NCBI RefSeq assembly: GCF_042652345.1
Contig: NZ_JBHSJJ010000007.1
Location: forward strand, 288,191-352,190
Reading direction: 5' to 3'
Length of the DNA: 64,000 nt
Source: Negadavirga shengliensis
Lineage (GTDB): Bacteria; Bacteroidota; Bacteroidia; Cytophagales; Cyclobacteriaceae
A model generated the notes under the pieces. The model saw only the letters and a list, made by a program, of their open reading frames with translations, did not search any database and had not been told where the DNA came from. Shown in pieces: positions 43,004-52,162 of this stretch. Position numbers and translations under genes: made by a program. The first letter of the stretch is position 1, and every line of letters starts with the position of its first letter.

Positions 43004-44617
43004 ATGAACCCAAAAATCGATTATTACACCAATGATGATGTACTTTCTCTATTAAAAAACGACAATTTTTTGAAGAAGTGGGATGAGCTTTATTCCGCTT
43101 GTGCATGGAGCACGGTTTTTCAGAGTAAAGAGTTTATTGCCAACTGGTACAGGATTTTTTACCATATATACCAGCCCATATTCTTAAAATGTGAGTATGA
43201 GAATGAATTAATAGGGCTAATAGCACTGGCTATTCTAAGGAAAAAGAAAGGGAGTAAGGTTTTTATAATAGCAGCCGGGCATGGAGAGTCAGATTGCCAA
43301 CCATGGCTTGCGGCTCCACAATGGAACGATCATTTTATTACCCTTAGCGTGGAAATTGTATTGCGGAATTTCCCAAATGAGGATATTTTAATTAGAAATA
43401 TCCCACCACACATCGCTGGCTGTCTGTCCAAATACAGGTCTGCTTCATACCATTGTGTGGTCCAACGACATAGGAGACCTATCATAACCCTGGAAAAATT
43501 TTTGTTTTCCAAAAGAGACAGAAAAAGACTCAACAGGCTTAAAAGGATTGGCCATCATGAAGAGATTAAAGACGAGAAAATTTTCCTGTTCTATATTGAC
43601 CAACTTACAGCCTTGTATGATTTCAGGCAGGGAGCCATGTTTAACCGGACACCATATTACCATATTCCTTATTACAAGGAATTTCTTATCAGTTTATTTC
43701 GATCCAACTTGATCAAAGTATTGATTTTTAAGACAGGGCATCAAATTATTGCTTCCCTTATAGTCACCTTGGATAAGGATGTAGCGCATACAGGTGCAAT
43801 AAATGTCCATTCCCCACTATATGCAAGCTATTCACCCGGTTACCTGCAGTTCCTTTTAATGAGTGAGTTATTGGCAAACCAAGGACTGAAATATTTTGAT
43901 CTCACACCTGGAGATGATTATTATAAAGATAGGTTAACAACTTACTATGACCATGTTATCACCCTAACAATTACTTCCAGAAAGGCCTTTAAAATCCGCC
44001 GGGAACTGCGGAAATATTACCATTACTCATTGAATAAAATGGGGATTCGACCATTAGCGTTCAATCTACAAATTGAAAAAAAAATCCATCCCCTTTGGGA
44101 AAAAGGACCATACACCTATTTAACCCAGCTGCTGAAGGAAAAACTTGCCAATTCCAAGAGGGTCATCGAAATCCCTCAAATCTCTTGTGTGGAAGCTCAA
44201 GATTTACATCTGGAAAAAAATAATATCCGTGCCCTTTTGGCTTATAAAAACCATGCTTTTAATAGGACGAGATGGCAATTTTTACAGGCTTCAATGATTC
44301 ATTTCGAACAAGGCAAACAAGTGATTACGTATACCCACAAAGGCCAGCTCAAAATAGCTGTGTGGTATAAAAAATACACCGGCGGTTATACCCATAAAAA
44401 TAAAATAAAATTGCTTGAGGGAAGTGTGGTACTTGAAGATTTGATCTGTCATACCAATTATAAGCATAAACTACATGTTTTTATTTTCAAAGCAATTGAA
44501 ATGTTAAAAAACGAATTTCCTTCAGAGAATTTTTATCTGATCTCAGAATTTAATTTAAAATTACAAGCATTGCCATTACCTCTTACAAATGGAAAATCTG
44601 AAAATATTTACTGGTAG
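43004..44617 (+). CDS. Large GNAT/FemAB-like acyltransferase, family copy 1
   Basis: A 537-residue protein, first of a tandem family. Residues about 25-330 match the BioF2/CelD-like GNAT domain (Acetyltransf_6): SACAWSTVFQS near 31-41 with a following WY, DFRQGAMFNR near 206-215 and FDLTPGDDYYKDRL near 301-314. Residues about 395-537 form a second module (DLLxY-like LLAYKNHAFNRTRWQFL, then a strand pair) shared by all copies. No signal peptide or TM, so cytoplasmic. Likely transfers an acyl or aminoacyl group to the polysaccharide precursor. It overlaps copy 2 by 29 bases. Confidence 0.75.
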   Translation: MNPKIDYYTNDDVLSLLKNDNFLKKWDELYSACAWSTVFQSKEFIANWYRIFYHIYQPIFLKCEYENELIGLIALAILRKKKGSKVFIIAAGHGESDCQPWLAAPQWNDHFITLSVEIVLRNFPNEDILIRNIPPHIAGCLSKYRSASYHCVVQRHRRPIITLEKFLFSKRDRKRLNRLKRIGHHEEIKDEKIFLFYIDQLTALYDFRQGAMFNRTPYYHIPYYKEFLISLFRSNLIKVLIFKTGHQIIASLIVTLDKDVAHTGAINVHSPLYASYSPGYLQFLLMSELLANQGLKYFDLTPGDDYYKDRLTTYYDHVITLTITSRKAFKIRRELRKYYHYSLNKMGIRPLAFNLQIEKKIHPLWEKGPYTYLTQLLKEKLANSKRVIEIPQISCVEAQDLHLEKNNIRALLAYKNHAFNRTRWQFLQASMIHFEQGKQVITYTHKGQLKIAVWYKKYTGGYTHKNKIKLLEGSVVLEDLICHTNYKHKLHVFIFKAIEMLKNEFPSENFYLISEFNLKLQALPLPLTNGKSENIYW

Positions 44618-46238
44618 GTTGGCGCTGGATATGTGCCAAGATTCAAATTTTATTTCGGATTGGGAAGCATTGTATCTTTCATGTCCTTGGAGTACTACCT
44701 TTCAACACAAAGCTTTTGTGACCAATTGGTACAAGTATAACCAAGAGGAATTTAAGCCTGTTTTGATTATAAAATACGAGAGCAAAGCCCTTATTGGGAT
44801 ACTGCCACTAGCTATACCTTATGCCAATGCCTCGAGCATGCACCTTAGAAACAATAGACTGAGGATAGTAGGAGCCGGGGGCTATGAAGCAGAATACCAA
44901 ACCTGGCTTTCTCCTGATACGGCATCAGGTGAGCTATTTATCCGGGAAGCCATACAATTATTATTTGACCATTTTCCCGATCATGATATGGCTTTACGCT
45001 TTATTCCTTCAGGTGCCCCCATAAACTGGGTACATACTGCTAACTGGAAACATCGTTCTATCCTACAATCTATCAGGAGACCACTAATGGAGGTGAAGGA
45101 TCCGGAGTTCTTGAAATTGCCAAAAAAGCGGGGCTTCAAACTAAAAATGAACAGGTTAAAAAGACTGGGAAATATAACATTCAAAAGGGTCACCGACTTG
45201 AATGAATTCATCGCTATGGTGAAAGAACTCACCATACAGTTTGATTTCAGACAAGGGGCCATGTTCAACAAAATATCCTATTTGGACCGACCCTACAAAT
45301 TGGCATTCCTTATCGCTTTATTCAAGGAAGACCTGCTACATACCACCGTACTGCTTTTAAATGATGAAATCATTTCCTCGGTAATCGCCAATAAAACCCG
45401 TAATTGGATTCATCTCGGAGGAATCAACACCCACACGCCTTTTTATGCCCATCACTCACCGGGGTTTTTGCATTTCATTCTTTTGGGTCAACAACTTGTC
45501 TCCGACAAAATGGAGGTTTTTGACCTGACACCAGGAGGAGATGCATATAAAGAACGCATGGCCACCAGTTCAGATACAGTTCATGAATTATTGATCACCA
45601 ATTATAAACCCTATTACTTTAAACGTAAATTGAGAAAGAGTTTTCAGGAACTACTTATAAAAAATGGAAAACGACCTCAAAGTTTTGACCTGGAAATCAG
45701 AAAAAAAATTACTGCCCTTAAAAAAAAGATAGAGAAAATTAAAAGTACTGGACTTATAGGTTTGATAAACCAAGCCCCTCAAACTTATAATTTATTTTCT
45801 CTTGCCCAGGTAGACAACATAATCGATTCCAAAACAGCTATTCCGAAATTAAAGAGAAATAGCCTGGAAGATTTACTGCATTATCCAAACAACCTCCACC
45901 GCTGGGAATTTCTGAAAACTTCCATGCAGAAATTTGAAAATGGAGAAAGTGTTATAACCTGGACAGAAAACAAACTGCTCCTTGCTAGCATTTGGCTTAC
46001 CACCCCGACTGCTGATTTATTGGAGAAGTTTGCCAATGAAAGTTTGGGTGAAGATGACATCGTTTTGCATGATTTCTACTTACATCCCTCAGCCGAAACC
46101 AATATAAATGACTTTATCCCTGCTTTGTGTCAGGTCGTAAATAAAGATATTGATAAAATCAAGTTCATAGGAGCCCCAGAACAATTAGCTACTTTCAAAA
46201 CTTTGCAAAAAAAGAAAAAGTCTTTGTCTACTCCATGA
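44589..46238 (+). CDS. Large GNAT/FemAB-like acyltransferase, family copy 2
   Basis: A 549-residue paralog with the same motif order: SCPWSTTFQHKAFVTNWY, FDFRQGAMFNK, VFDLTPGGDAYKERMAT and a C-terminal RWEFLKTSMQKFENGESVI module. The start at 44589 lies inside the end of copy 1; a later ATG at 44631 would also keep the conserved region, and neither has a clear ribosome site. The C-terminal part ends SLGEDDIVLHDFYLHP and KIKFIGAPEQLATF, in line with a second, degenerate GNAT fold. Role as for copy 1. Confidence 0.75.
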   Translation: MENLKIFTGRLALDMCQDSNFISDWEALYLSCPWSTTFQHKAFVTNWYKYNQEEFKPVLIIKYESKALIGILPLAIPYANASSMHLRNNRLRIVGAGGYEAEYQTWLSPDTASGELFIREAIQLLFDHFPDHDMALRFIPSGAPINWVHTANWKHRSILQSIRRPLMEVKDPEFLKLPKKRGFKLKMNRLKRLGNITFKRVTDLNEFIAMVKELTIQFDFRQGAMFNKISYLDRPYKLAFLIALFKEDLLHTTVLLLNDEIISSVIANKTRNWIHLGGINTHTPFYAHHSPGFLHFILLGQQLVSDKMEVFDLTPGGDAYKERMATSSDTVHELLITNYKPYYFKRKLRKSFQELLIKNGKRPQSFDLEIRKKITALKKKIEKIKSTGLIGLINQAPQTYNLFSLAQVDNIIDSKTAIPKLKRNSLEDLLHYPNNLHRWEFLKTSMQKFENGESVITWTENKLLLASIWLTTPTADLLEKFANESLGEDDIVLHDFYLHPSAETNINDFIPALCQVVNKDIDKIKFIGAPEQLATFKTLQKKKKSLSTP

Positions 46239-46257
46239 TCCAACCCTCAATCATGCC

Positions 46258-47934
46258 ATGAATACTACCACTACAACTTCAAAAAAAAAACCCTATTCTG
46301 AAGAAATTTATACTTCTCCTGATAGTATTAAAATCATATGGGGAGATTCAGCTTATGAATTATTGAATAACAAGTCGTTTCAAACTGAATGGGATCAGTT
46401 GTATGAAGATTGCCCATGGGCTACAGTTTTCCAAAGTAGCGGCTATTCGCGAAGCTGGTACGCCGCTTTCCATAGGGAATTTATACCCCTCCTTTTGTAT
46501 GCATACAATGAAGAAGGTCACCTTACCGGGCTGCTTACACTTGCTTCTAGACACAACCTTCAAGAAGAAAACAGAGGTAAAATAGTGGTTGCCGGTGAGT
46601 ATGAGTCCGAATATCAGGTTTGGCTTTCACGAAAAGATAATGATAAATTTATTAAAGAAGCGTTTGTACTGCTCCTGAAAAAATTCCCCGGATTTGACGT
46701 GCTGTTCAGGTTCATACCCGATGGAAGCATTTTGGAAAACCTATTAAAGGATCCACAATTAAAAAAGAAATTGGTTACACAACCCTTCCAGCGCCCCATC
46801 ATGTACACTGATGCCCCACAGCTTCCCGGACTACTGAAGCTTACGGGTCAGTATAAAAATAAATACAAAAGACTCCAAAAATTAGGAAAGATCAGTTTTG
46901 TCAAAATAACATCATTTGATGATTTCACCAATGTGCTGCCGGAAATCATGGCCCAATTTGATTTTAGACAAGGGGCCATGTTCAATAAAAACCAGTTTAA
47001 AGAATCACCGCAAAAATCAGAATTTTTCCTTCGGTTATTCCGGGAAGGTTTATTACATGTTACTTTATTCAAGTTGGACGAGGACATTTTGGCCTCAATG
47101 GTAGGAATTTACGGCAGGAACTGGATACACCTACAGGGAATTAATACCCATTCCCCGCAATATGGGAAACATTCCCCCGGTATCCTCCATTTTAACCTCC
47201 TTGGTAAATTAATAAAAAATGAAGGAATGGAGGCTTTTGACCTGACACCGGGGTTGGACCCTTATAAAGAGCGGTGGGCCACTGCCCATGATACCGTTTA
47301 CACTTTAACGCTGACGAATAACCGCAAATTCTACCTTAAACGGTTTCTCAGAAAAATTATACATGGAGGCCTGATCAAAATAGGCTTACGCCCCATGAAG
47401 GTTGAGTTGTGGGTGGAAAAACAAATATATTTGATAAAAAAAAGAAGCGCAAACGGGCAGCTTAGAAGATACTGGGCACGGGCAAAAAATTATCCCCATG
47501 CCTTTCAGCTCCCTCCACCCGCTGCTCAAGCCACCTTCAATATCAAAAAAAACAATCTGGATGATCTGTTAAATTATAAGGATGAAAAAACTGAACTGAC
47601 CCGGTGGGAATTCCTGGAAACCACTATGAAATCAATGACCGAAGGTAAGACCATCTACACATATGCGACAGAAGATACACTTTTGGCTTCCATTTCTGTC
47701 GGAAAAGTGATTAAAAAAAACGGAGAATTGACACCTAAAAAGGACATCCCGGAACATTCTTACTATTTAGAAAATATTCATGTGCATCCAGAACACAAAT
47801 ACCTCGCTCCTCCTTTTTTATCAGCAGTCGCACACGAAATATATAAACAACAAGCCCCTTCATCAGTTTATGTTTATCTCAAAAAAGAAGACGGTGGGTT
47901 AAAACCCAATTCCAAGATAACGGAATCGAAATGA
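46258..47934 (+). CDS. Large GNAT/FemAB-like acyltransferase, family copy 3
   Basis: A 558-residue paralog: DCPWATVFQSSGYSRSWY, FDFRQGAMFNKNQF, AFDLTPGLDPYKERWAT, then LTRWEFLETTMKSMTEGKTI and a late strand-helix unit YYLENIHVHPEHKYLAPPF followed by SSVYVYLKKEDGG. The N-terminal motif set is the most complete of the family. It starts 19 bases after copy 2 on the same strand. Acyl donor and acceptor unknown. Confidence 0.75.
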   Translation: MNTTTTTSKKKPYSEEIYTSPDSIKIIWGDSAYELLNNKSFQTEWDQLYEDCPWATVFQSSGYSRSWYAAFHREFIPLLLYAYNEEGHLTGLLTLASRHNLQEENRGKIVVAGEYESEYQVWLSRKDNDKFIKEAFVLLLKKFPGFDVLFRFIPDGSILENLLKDPQLKKKLVTQPFQRPIMYTDAPQLPGLLKLTGQYKNKYKRLQKLGKISFVKITSFDDFTNVLPEIMAQFDFRQGAMFNKNQFKESPQKSEFFLRLFREGLLHVTLFKLDEDILASMVGIYGRNWIHLQGINTHSPQYGKHSPGILHFNLLGKLIKNEGMEAFDLTPGLDPYKERWATAHDTVYTLTLTNNRKFYLKRFLRKIIHGGLIKIGLRPMKVELWVEKQIYLIKKRSANGQLRRYWARAKNYPHAFQLPPPAAQATFNIKKNNLDDLLNYKDEKTELTRWEFLETTMKSMTEGKTIYTYATEDTLLASISVGKVIKKNGELTPKKDIPEHSYYLENIHVHPEHKYLAPPFLSAVAHEIYKQQAPSSVYVYLKKEDGGLKPNSKITESK

Positions 47935-48021
47935 GTTATCGAAAATAACGAAATATCTCCATATTCCTTCATCTCAACACCCAACCATAGTTAGTTTATC
48001 CCAATTGATCCGCATGAGCTT

Positions 48022-49695
48022 ATGAACTATGCTGCTTTATCCATCTACAAAAAAGAAGGCTGTAAACTGATACATGGGAAAGATATATTTGATGTTATCC
48101 ATGATAATAATTTTTTGGCTGATTGGCGCCATCTTTACGAGTCCTGCAAATGGGCGACAATATTTCAATCGCCGGATTTTATAGGTGAATGGTATACATT
48201 GTATCATAATAAATATATTCCTATCCTCATATACCAATATACTGCAAACGAACTAACTGGCTTATTTGCGCTCACAAAAAAAAATAAATCAGATGGAATC
48301 AGGGGTGCAGGTTGGAATGATGCCCATTATCAAACATGGATAGCTACTGAGAATACAAAGATACTTTTCGCCAAAGACGCATTAATAACACTCCAAAGTT
48401 TTTTTCCCAACGATACAATTCAGTTATTCCATCTCCCAAAAAATACCCCTATCGATTGGATCAATGAAGACCCCACAATAAAACAAAGGTATAAATTGAA
48501 GACGGTTGAATGCCCATATATACAACTTACCTCAGATGAAATCAGCCGGCTGCTAAAGAAAAAAGTATTCAAGGAAAATCGTAACCGGCTAAAAAAGATG
48601 GGGGTATTCGAGTTGGAAAAAATTCACTGTCCAGAACGTTTTCAGGCGGTAGCACCAGAAATCGCATCATGGTATGACCTTCGACAGGGAGCATTGTACG
48701 GAAGGCTTCCATTCAAAAGGGATACGTTGAAAATGCAATTGTTCATGAAGTTATTTAAGATGAATTATTTATTGCTCACCCTCATTAAATTGGACAACAA
48801 CCCCATCGCTTTTATTATAGCAACGAAAGGTAGGGAGGGGTGGGTTCATGGTCTAGGCATCAATGCATATTCTCCAAAATATGCCCGTTATTCCTTAGGG
48901 TTTTTAAATTTCATTTTATTTTCTCAATATTTATTTGAAGAAAACTTTAAGTTTTTTGACTTGTCAACGGGGGAGTTTTCCTATAAAGACAGGTTATCCA
49001 CGGCCAATGAAACCGTATACTCACTGTCTATTCCCCCATTAAATAGGGCAAGATATTGGTTGATCATAAATGAGGTCTTTGGGATAATTCAACAATATTC
49101 TCTCGAAAATTTGAAGAAAACTGGAATAAACGTTCGAAAGCTATCACTTCAGTTGAAGAAAAAAAAACAATCTTATTTGAATAAATTTGGTCTAGTAAAA
49201 AAAATCGGATTCTTCTCCATATTTCAATATACAATATTTCTTTCACTGAATAAAGACAGATTATTTTATGTACCCTCATCCTACCAGCCTTCCCAAGAGG
49301 ATCTAATTCTAATCAAGGAACAGGCCATCGAAGATTTATTGGATTTTGAGCCGCGTACATTCTTAAAAACCCACTCTGAATTCCTTCATCAATGCTTTAA
49401 AAACATAGAAAATAATGCTATATCTTATACATTGGCTCTGAAGGGAACATTACTGGTTTGCCTCTGGCTCTCTTCAAATAAAGAATTGCCACCTAAAGCA
49501 CTTGAAAAAATAGGAGATAAAGAAGAGTTCTATATACTGCATAATTTATACACTCACTCGGATGGGATGAATCTCCTCAGTGGTTTCCTCTCGACAATCA
49601 TCAACAACCTCAAGAAAAAGGCCGACAGCAAGAAGATTTATGTTAAGGTACCGGGTTATGTCCAGCGCTATTGTCCTATTATAGAAGTCAAATAA
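48022..49695 (+). CDS. Large GNAT/FemAB-like acyltransferase, family copy 4 (divergent)
   Basis: A 557-residue paralog with altered key motifs: SCKWATIFQSPDFIGEWY is kept, but DFRQGAMF reads DLRQGALYGR and the FDLTPGxDPYK box reads FDLSTGEFSYKDRLST. The C-terminal module is present (KTHSEFLHQCFKNIENNAI, YILHNLYTHSDGMNLL, KIYVKVPGYVQRYCPI). The changes suggest a different substrate or weakened activity. It is followed by decayed family copies rather than an intact one. Confidence 0.75.
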   Translation: MNYAALSIYKKEGCKLIHGKDIFDVIHDNNFLADWRHLYESCKWATIFQSPDFIGEWYTLYHNKYIPILIYQYTANELTGLFALTKKNKSDGIRGAGWNDAHYQTWIATENTKILFAKDALITLQSFFPNDTIQLFHLPKNTPIDWINEDPTIKQRYKLKTVECPYIQLTSDEISRLLKKKVFKENRNRLKKMGVFELEKIHCPERFQAVAPEIASWYDLRQGALYGRLPFKRDTLKMQLFMKLFKMNYLLLTLIKLDNNPIAFIIATKGREGWVHGLGINAYSPKYARYSLGFLNFILFSQYLFEENFKFFDLSTGEFSYKDRLSTANETVYSLSIPPLNRARYWLIINEVFGIIQQYSLENLKKTGINVRKLSLQLKKKKQSYLNKFGLVKKIGFFSIFQYTIFLSLNKDRLFYVPSSYQPSQEDLILIKEQAIEDLLDFEPRTFLKTHSEFLHQCFKNIENNAISYTLALKGTLLVCLWLSSNKELPPKALEKIGDKEEFYILHNLYTHSDGMNLLSGFLSTIINNLKKKADSKKIYVKVPGYVQRYCPIIEVK

Positions 49696-49738
49696 GATCA
49701 AATCCAATGCCTCTTTATTAAATACCATTCGGCAAGTG

Positions 49739-49988
49739 ATGATAAGAATAATAAGAAACGAGGAAGTTTTAAGTGAAATTTCAAATGCGAAATTGATCGA
49801 AAAGTGGGACACATTATTCGGTATGCCTTTGGGCTACTGCTTTCCAAAACCAGGGATTTACAGCAAGTTGATACCGTAACTTCAAAACGGAATTTACGCC
49901 CGTCATCCTGTTCAGTGTTGATGCTTCGGAGAAAACCAACTCTACTAAAATTACCCCGATTTTTTTGGCAATTTCCTTGCTCATATAG
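49739..49988 (+). pseudogene. Acyltransferase family remnant A (N-terminal piece)
   Basis: Begins MIRIIRNEEVLSEISNAK, IEKWDTLFGMPLGY, then after a frame change FQNQGFTAS, a TGA where the family has W of the WY motif, YRNFKTEFTPVILFSV, and ends at a TAG near 49988. This aligns with the first about 80 residues of the intact copies. The rest of the gene is missing. Confidence 0.7.
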
Positions 49989-49998
49989 ACAAATCTCT

Positions 49999-50453
49999 AT
50001 GGAAATCACATCAAGTTTGCAGGTCAATCCTTTAGAGGATGATTGTAAGCTGGTAATGGGTGAACAAAGTTTAAGCCTGATCCAAGACCTGGATTTTTTG
50101 GCTGAATGGGACAATAATGACACAGTCAGGATTTCTTCAGAAATGCGCGGAAAAAATTGAAAATAAAGCTGTCCCCTATGCCCTTTCTGTTCAAGAAAGA
50201 TTGATGACCTGTATCTGGATGACCGTGAAGGAGGACGTACCGGATTTGACTCAAAGTAAAAATAGACAACGCAGAAAATTTGTTGGATGGCCTTTACATG
50301 TCTTATGACGGCATAGAGCGCCTTACTCACTTTCTCTTAAGGGTAATCGAAAAAATTTGTAGTATCACTTCTTTTAAGAATATATGTGTAATAGCCCCGA
50401 ATTACCTCAAACAGCATTGTTCTTTTTTAACACCGCTTAATAAAAAAATATAA
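49999..50453 (+). pseudogene. Acyltransferase family remnant B (ends joined, middle deleted)
   Basis: Starts MEITSSLQVNPLEDDCK and LSLIQDLDFLAEWD (family N-terminus), then at about 50113 jumps to the family C-terminal module: SGFLQKCAEKIENKAVPYAL, RLMTCIWMTVKEDVP, and after another frame change NAENLLDGLYMSYDGIERL and ICVIAPNYLKQHC, to a stop at 50451-50453. This corresponds to an internal deletion of more than 1 kb relative to intact copies. Its C-terminal piece is most like copy 4. Its stop abuts the ATG of copy 5. Confidence 0.75.
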
Positions 50454-52136
50454 ATGGGAACACCATTAGTCATGACAGTCAAGAGTCTGGACATCAGGAT
50501 CTTGAAAGGAAGCGAGGTTTTGGACAAGATCTCAAATCAAGTATTTATTGACAACTGGGATCATCTGTTTAATTCGTGCCCTTGGGCCACCATTTACCAG
50601 AGCAGTAAATTTGTTTCTCTTTGGTATCACGCCTACCATCATAAATTTGAACCCCTACTGGTTTTGGGAGAAGAAAACGAGTGTCTCGTCGGACTTATCC
50701 CTATGTGTGTGGACAGGGATGGCGGCATACTCGCGGCAGGGTTAAGTCAGGCTGAATACCAGACATGGATTTCTACCGGACAGAAAAATAATGAATTCAT
50801 TTCAAAAAGTATATTATCCCTGAAAAACCAGTTCCCTTCCTCCAAAATCAGCTTTAAGTACCTGCCTGGAAATACCCCATTGGGCTGGTGCAAAAACAAT
50901 TCCTTATGGCGCAAGCAAAGCTGGATCAGAACTCACAAACACCCTTTGATGAAAATCGATGAAAAAGATCTTGAAAAGGAACTACGGAAAAAAAATAAAA
51001 GGGAAAAAATCAACCGGTTAAAAAGACTCGGAGATCTTAAAATGGAAAGGATCTCAAATTACAGAGAATTTGAGGAAATGTATGACGAACTGGCCAGTCA
51101 AAATGATTTCAGAAAAGGAGCGGTGTACGATGCTGTTTATTTTCATAAAAACAAAACAGCCAAAAAATTTCTACTCTCTTTATTTAAAAATGGACTGCTT
51201 CATGTTTCGGTCCTTAAACTGAACCAACAAATCATCGCCGCCAATGTGGGAACTATGGGAAAAAACTGTGTGCATTTGCAGGGAATGAATACCCACTCTC
51301 CTATCCATTCCAAATATTCACCCGGGATATTGCATTTTCTGATGCTGGGATTGATGCTTCGTGAAGAAGGCGTGGCCTTTTTTGACCTGACCCCGGGAAA
51401 AGATCCCTATAAAGACATGCTGGCCAACGAGTACGGCGAGGCATATAGCTTGGAATTCAGGGATCCCGGTCCCATCCAGCTAATGAAAGTAAAGTACTAT
51501 ATCAGTCAGAAGGCCCGCACCAGCCTCATCCGCTGTGGCTTCCATGCGTTTAAACAGAGAGCCGCAAAAAAACAACTGGCTATTTTAAAAGAAAAGATCG
51601 GGTTAATGAGGCGAACAGGCCTCTCCACGTTGATCCGGGAAAAGCTTTCTGCACTTACGGCCATAAAACCACCCACGGTTTTTGAAGTGTCATCTTACAG
51701 CATGCTTCAAACACCTTCTTCATATACCGTTGAAGTGGATTCTTACAGAGACATGCTGGATTTTGATCCCACAGGATCTGTGGTTACCAGATGGGAATTT
51801 TTAGATGATGCCCTTTATAAAATGGAGGCGGGATTACAACCCTACACCATGTCCGATGGTAACCTGCTCATGTTTTGTATATGGAGAGAAAAGAGATTTC
51901 CACCGGTTGCAGTGGCAAGCAATGCCACATCTGTTACACCGGCCCTTTTTACAGATCTGTATGTACATGTCACTGCCAAAAACATGATAGATGACTTTCT
52001 GCAAAAGGTGTTGACCCTATCAGAAACAGGCGTCCCCGATAGTCCCCCGGCTGTTATTCACGTCAAAGAAGCCCGGCATGGCAGGTTATTGGAAAAATTG
52101 GGGTATAAAAAGATAGAGTGGACCCATGTTTTATAA
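50454..52136 (+). CDS. Large GNAT/FemAB-like acyltransferase, family copy 5
   Basis: A 560-residue paralog: SCPWATIYQSSKFVSLWY, NDFRKGAVYDAVYF, FFDLTPGKDPYKDMLAN, and VVTRWEFLDDALYKMEAGL in the C-terminal module. Its very end (AVIHVKEARHGRLLEKLGYK followed by KIEW) is a textbook GNAT ending in which a residue stack precedes a LExLGY-type helix-strand; this supports a second GNAT fold in the family's C-terminal half. Base composition returns to that of the surrounding genome from here on. The MBOAT gene follows 26 bases later. Confidence 0.78.
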   Translation: MGTPLVMTVKSLDIRILKGSEVLDKISNQVFIDNWDHLFNSCPWATIYQSSKFVSLWYHAYHHKFEPLLVLGEENECLVGLIPMCVDRDGGILAAGLSQAEYQTWISTGQKNNEFISKSILSLKNQFPSSKISFKYLPGNTPLGWCKNNSLWRKQSWIRTHKHPLMKIDEKDLEKELRKKNKREKINRLKRLGDLKMERISNYREFEEMYDELASQNDFRKGAVYDAVYFHKNKTAKKFLLSLFKNGLLHVSVLKLNQQIIAANVGTMGKNCVHLQGMNTHSPIHSKYSPGILHFLMLGLMLREEGVAFFDLTPGKDPYKDMLANEYGEAYSLEFRDPGPIQLMKVKYYISQKARTSLIRCGFHAFKQRAAKKQLAILKEKIGLMRRTGLSTLIREKLSALTAIKPPTVFEVSSYSMLQTPSSYTVEVDSYRDMLDFDPTGSVVTRWEFLDDALYKMEAGLQPYTMSDGNLLMFCIWREKRFPPVAVASNATSVTPALFTDLYVHVTAKNMIDDFLQKVLTLSETGVPDSPPAVIHVKEARHGRLLEKLGYKKIEWTHVL

Positions 52137-52162
52137 AAGCAGCACACATCCTTAGCCAGCGT

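Noticed and set aside
49698..50330. 210-codon minus-strand frame over the acyltransferase remnants
   Set aside because: The plus strand clearly carries acyltransferase family fragments here; the reverse frame is open by chance.
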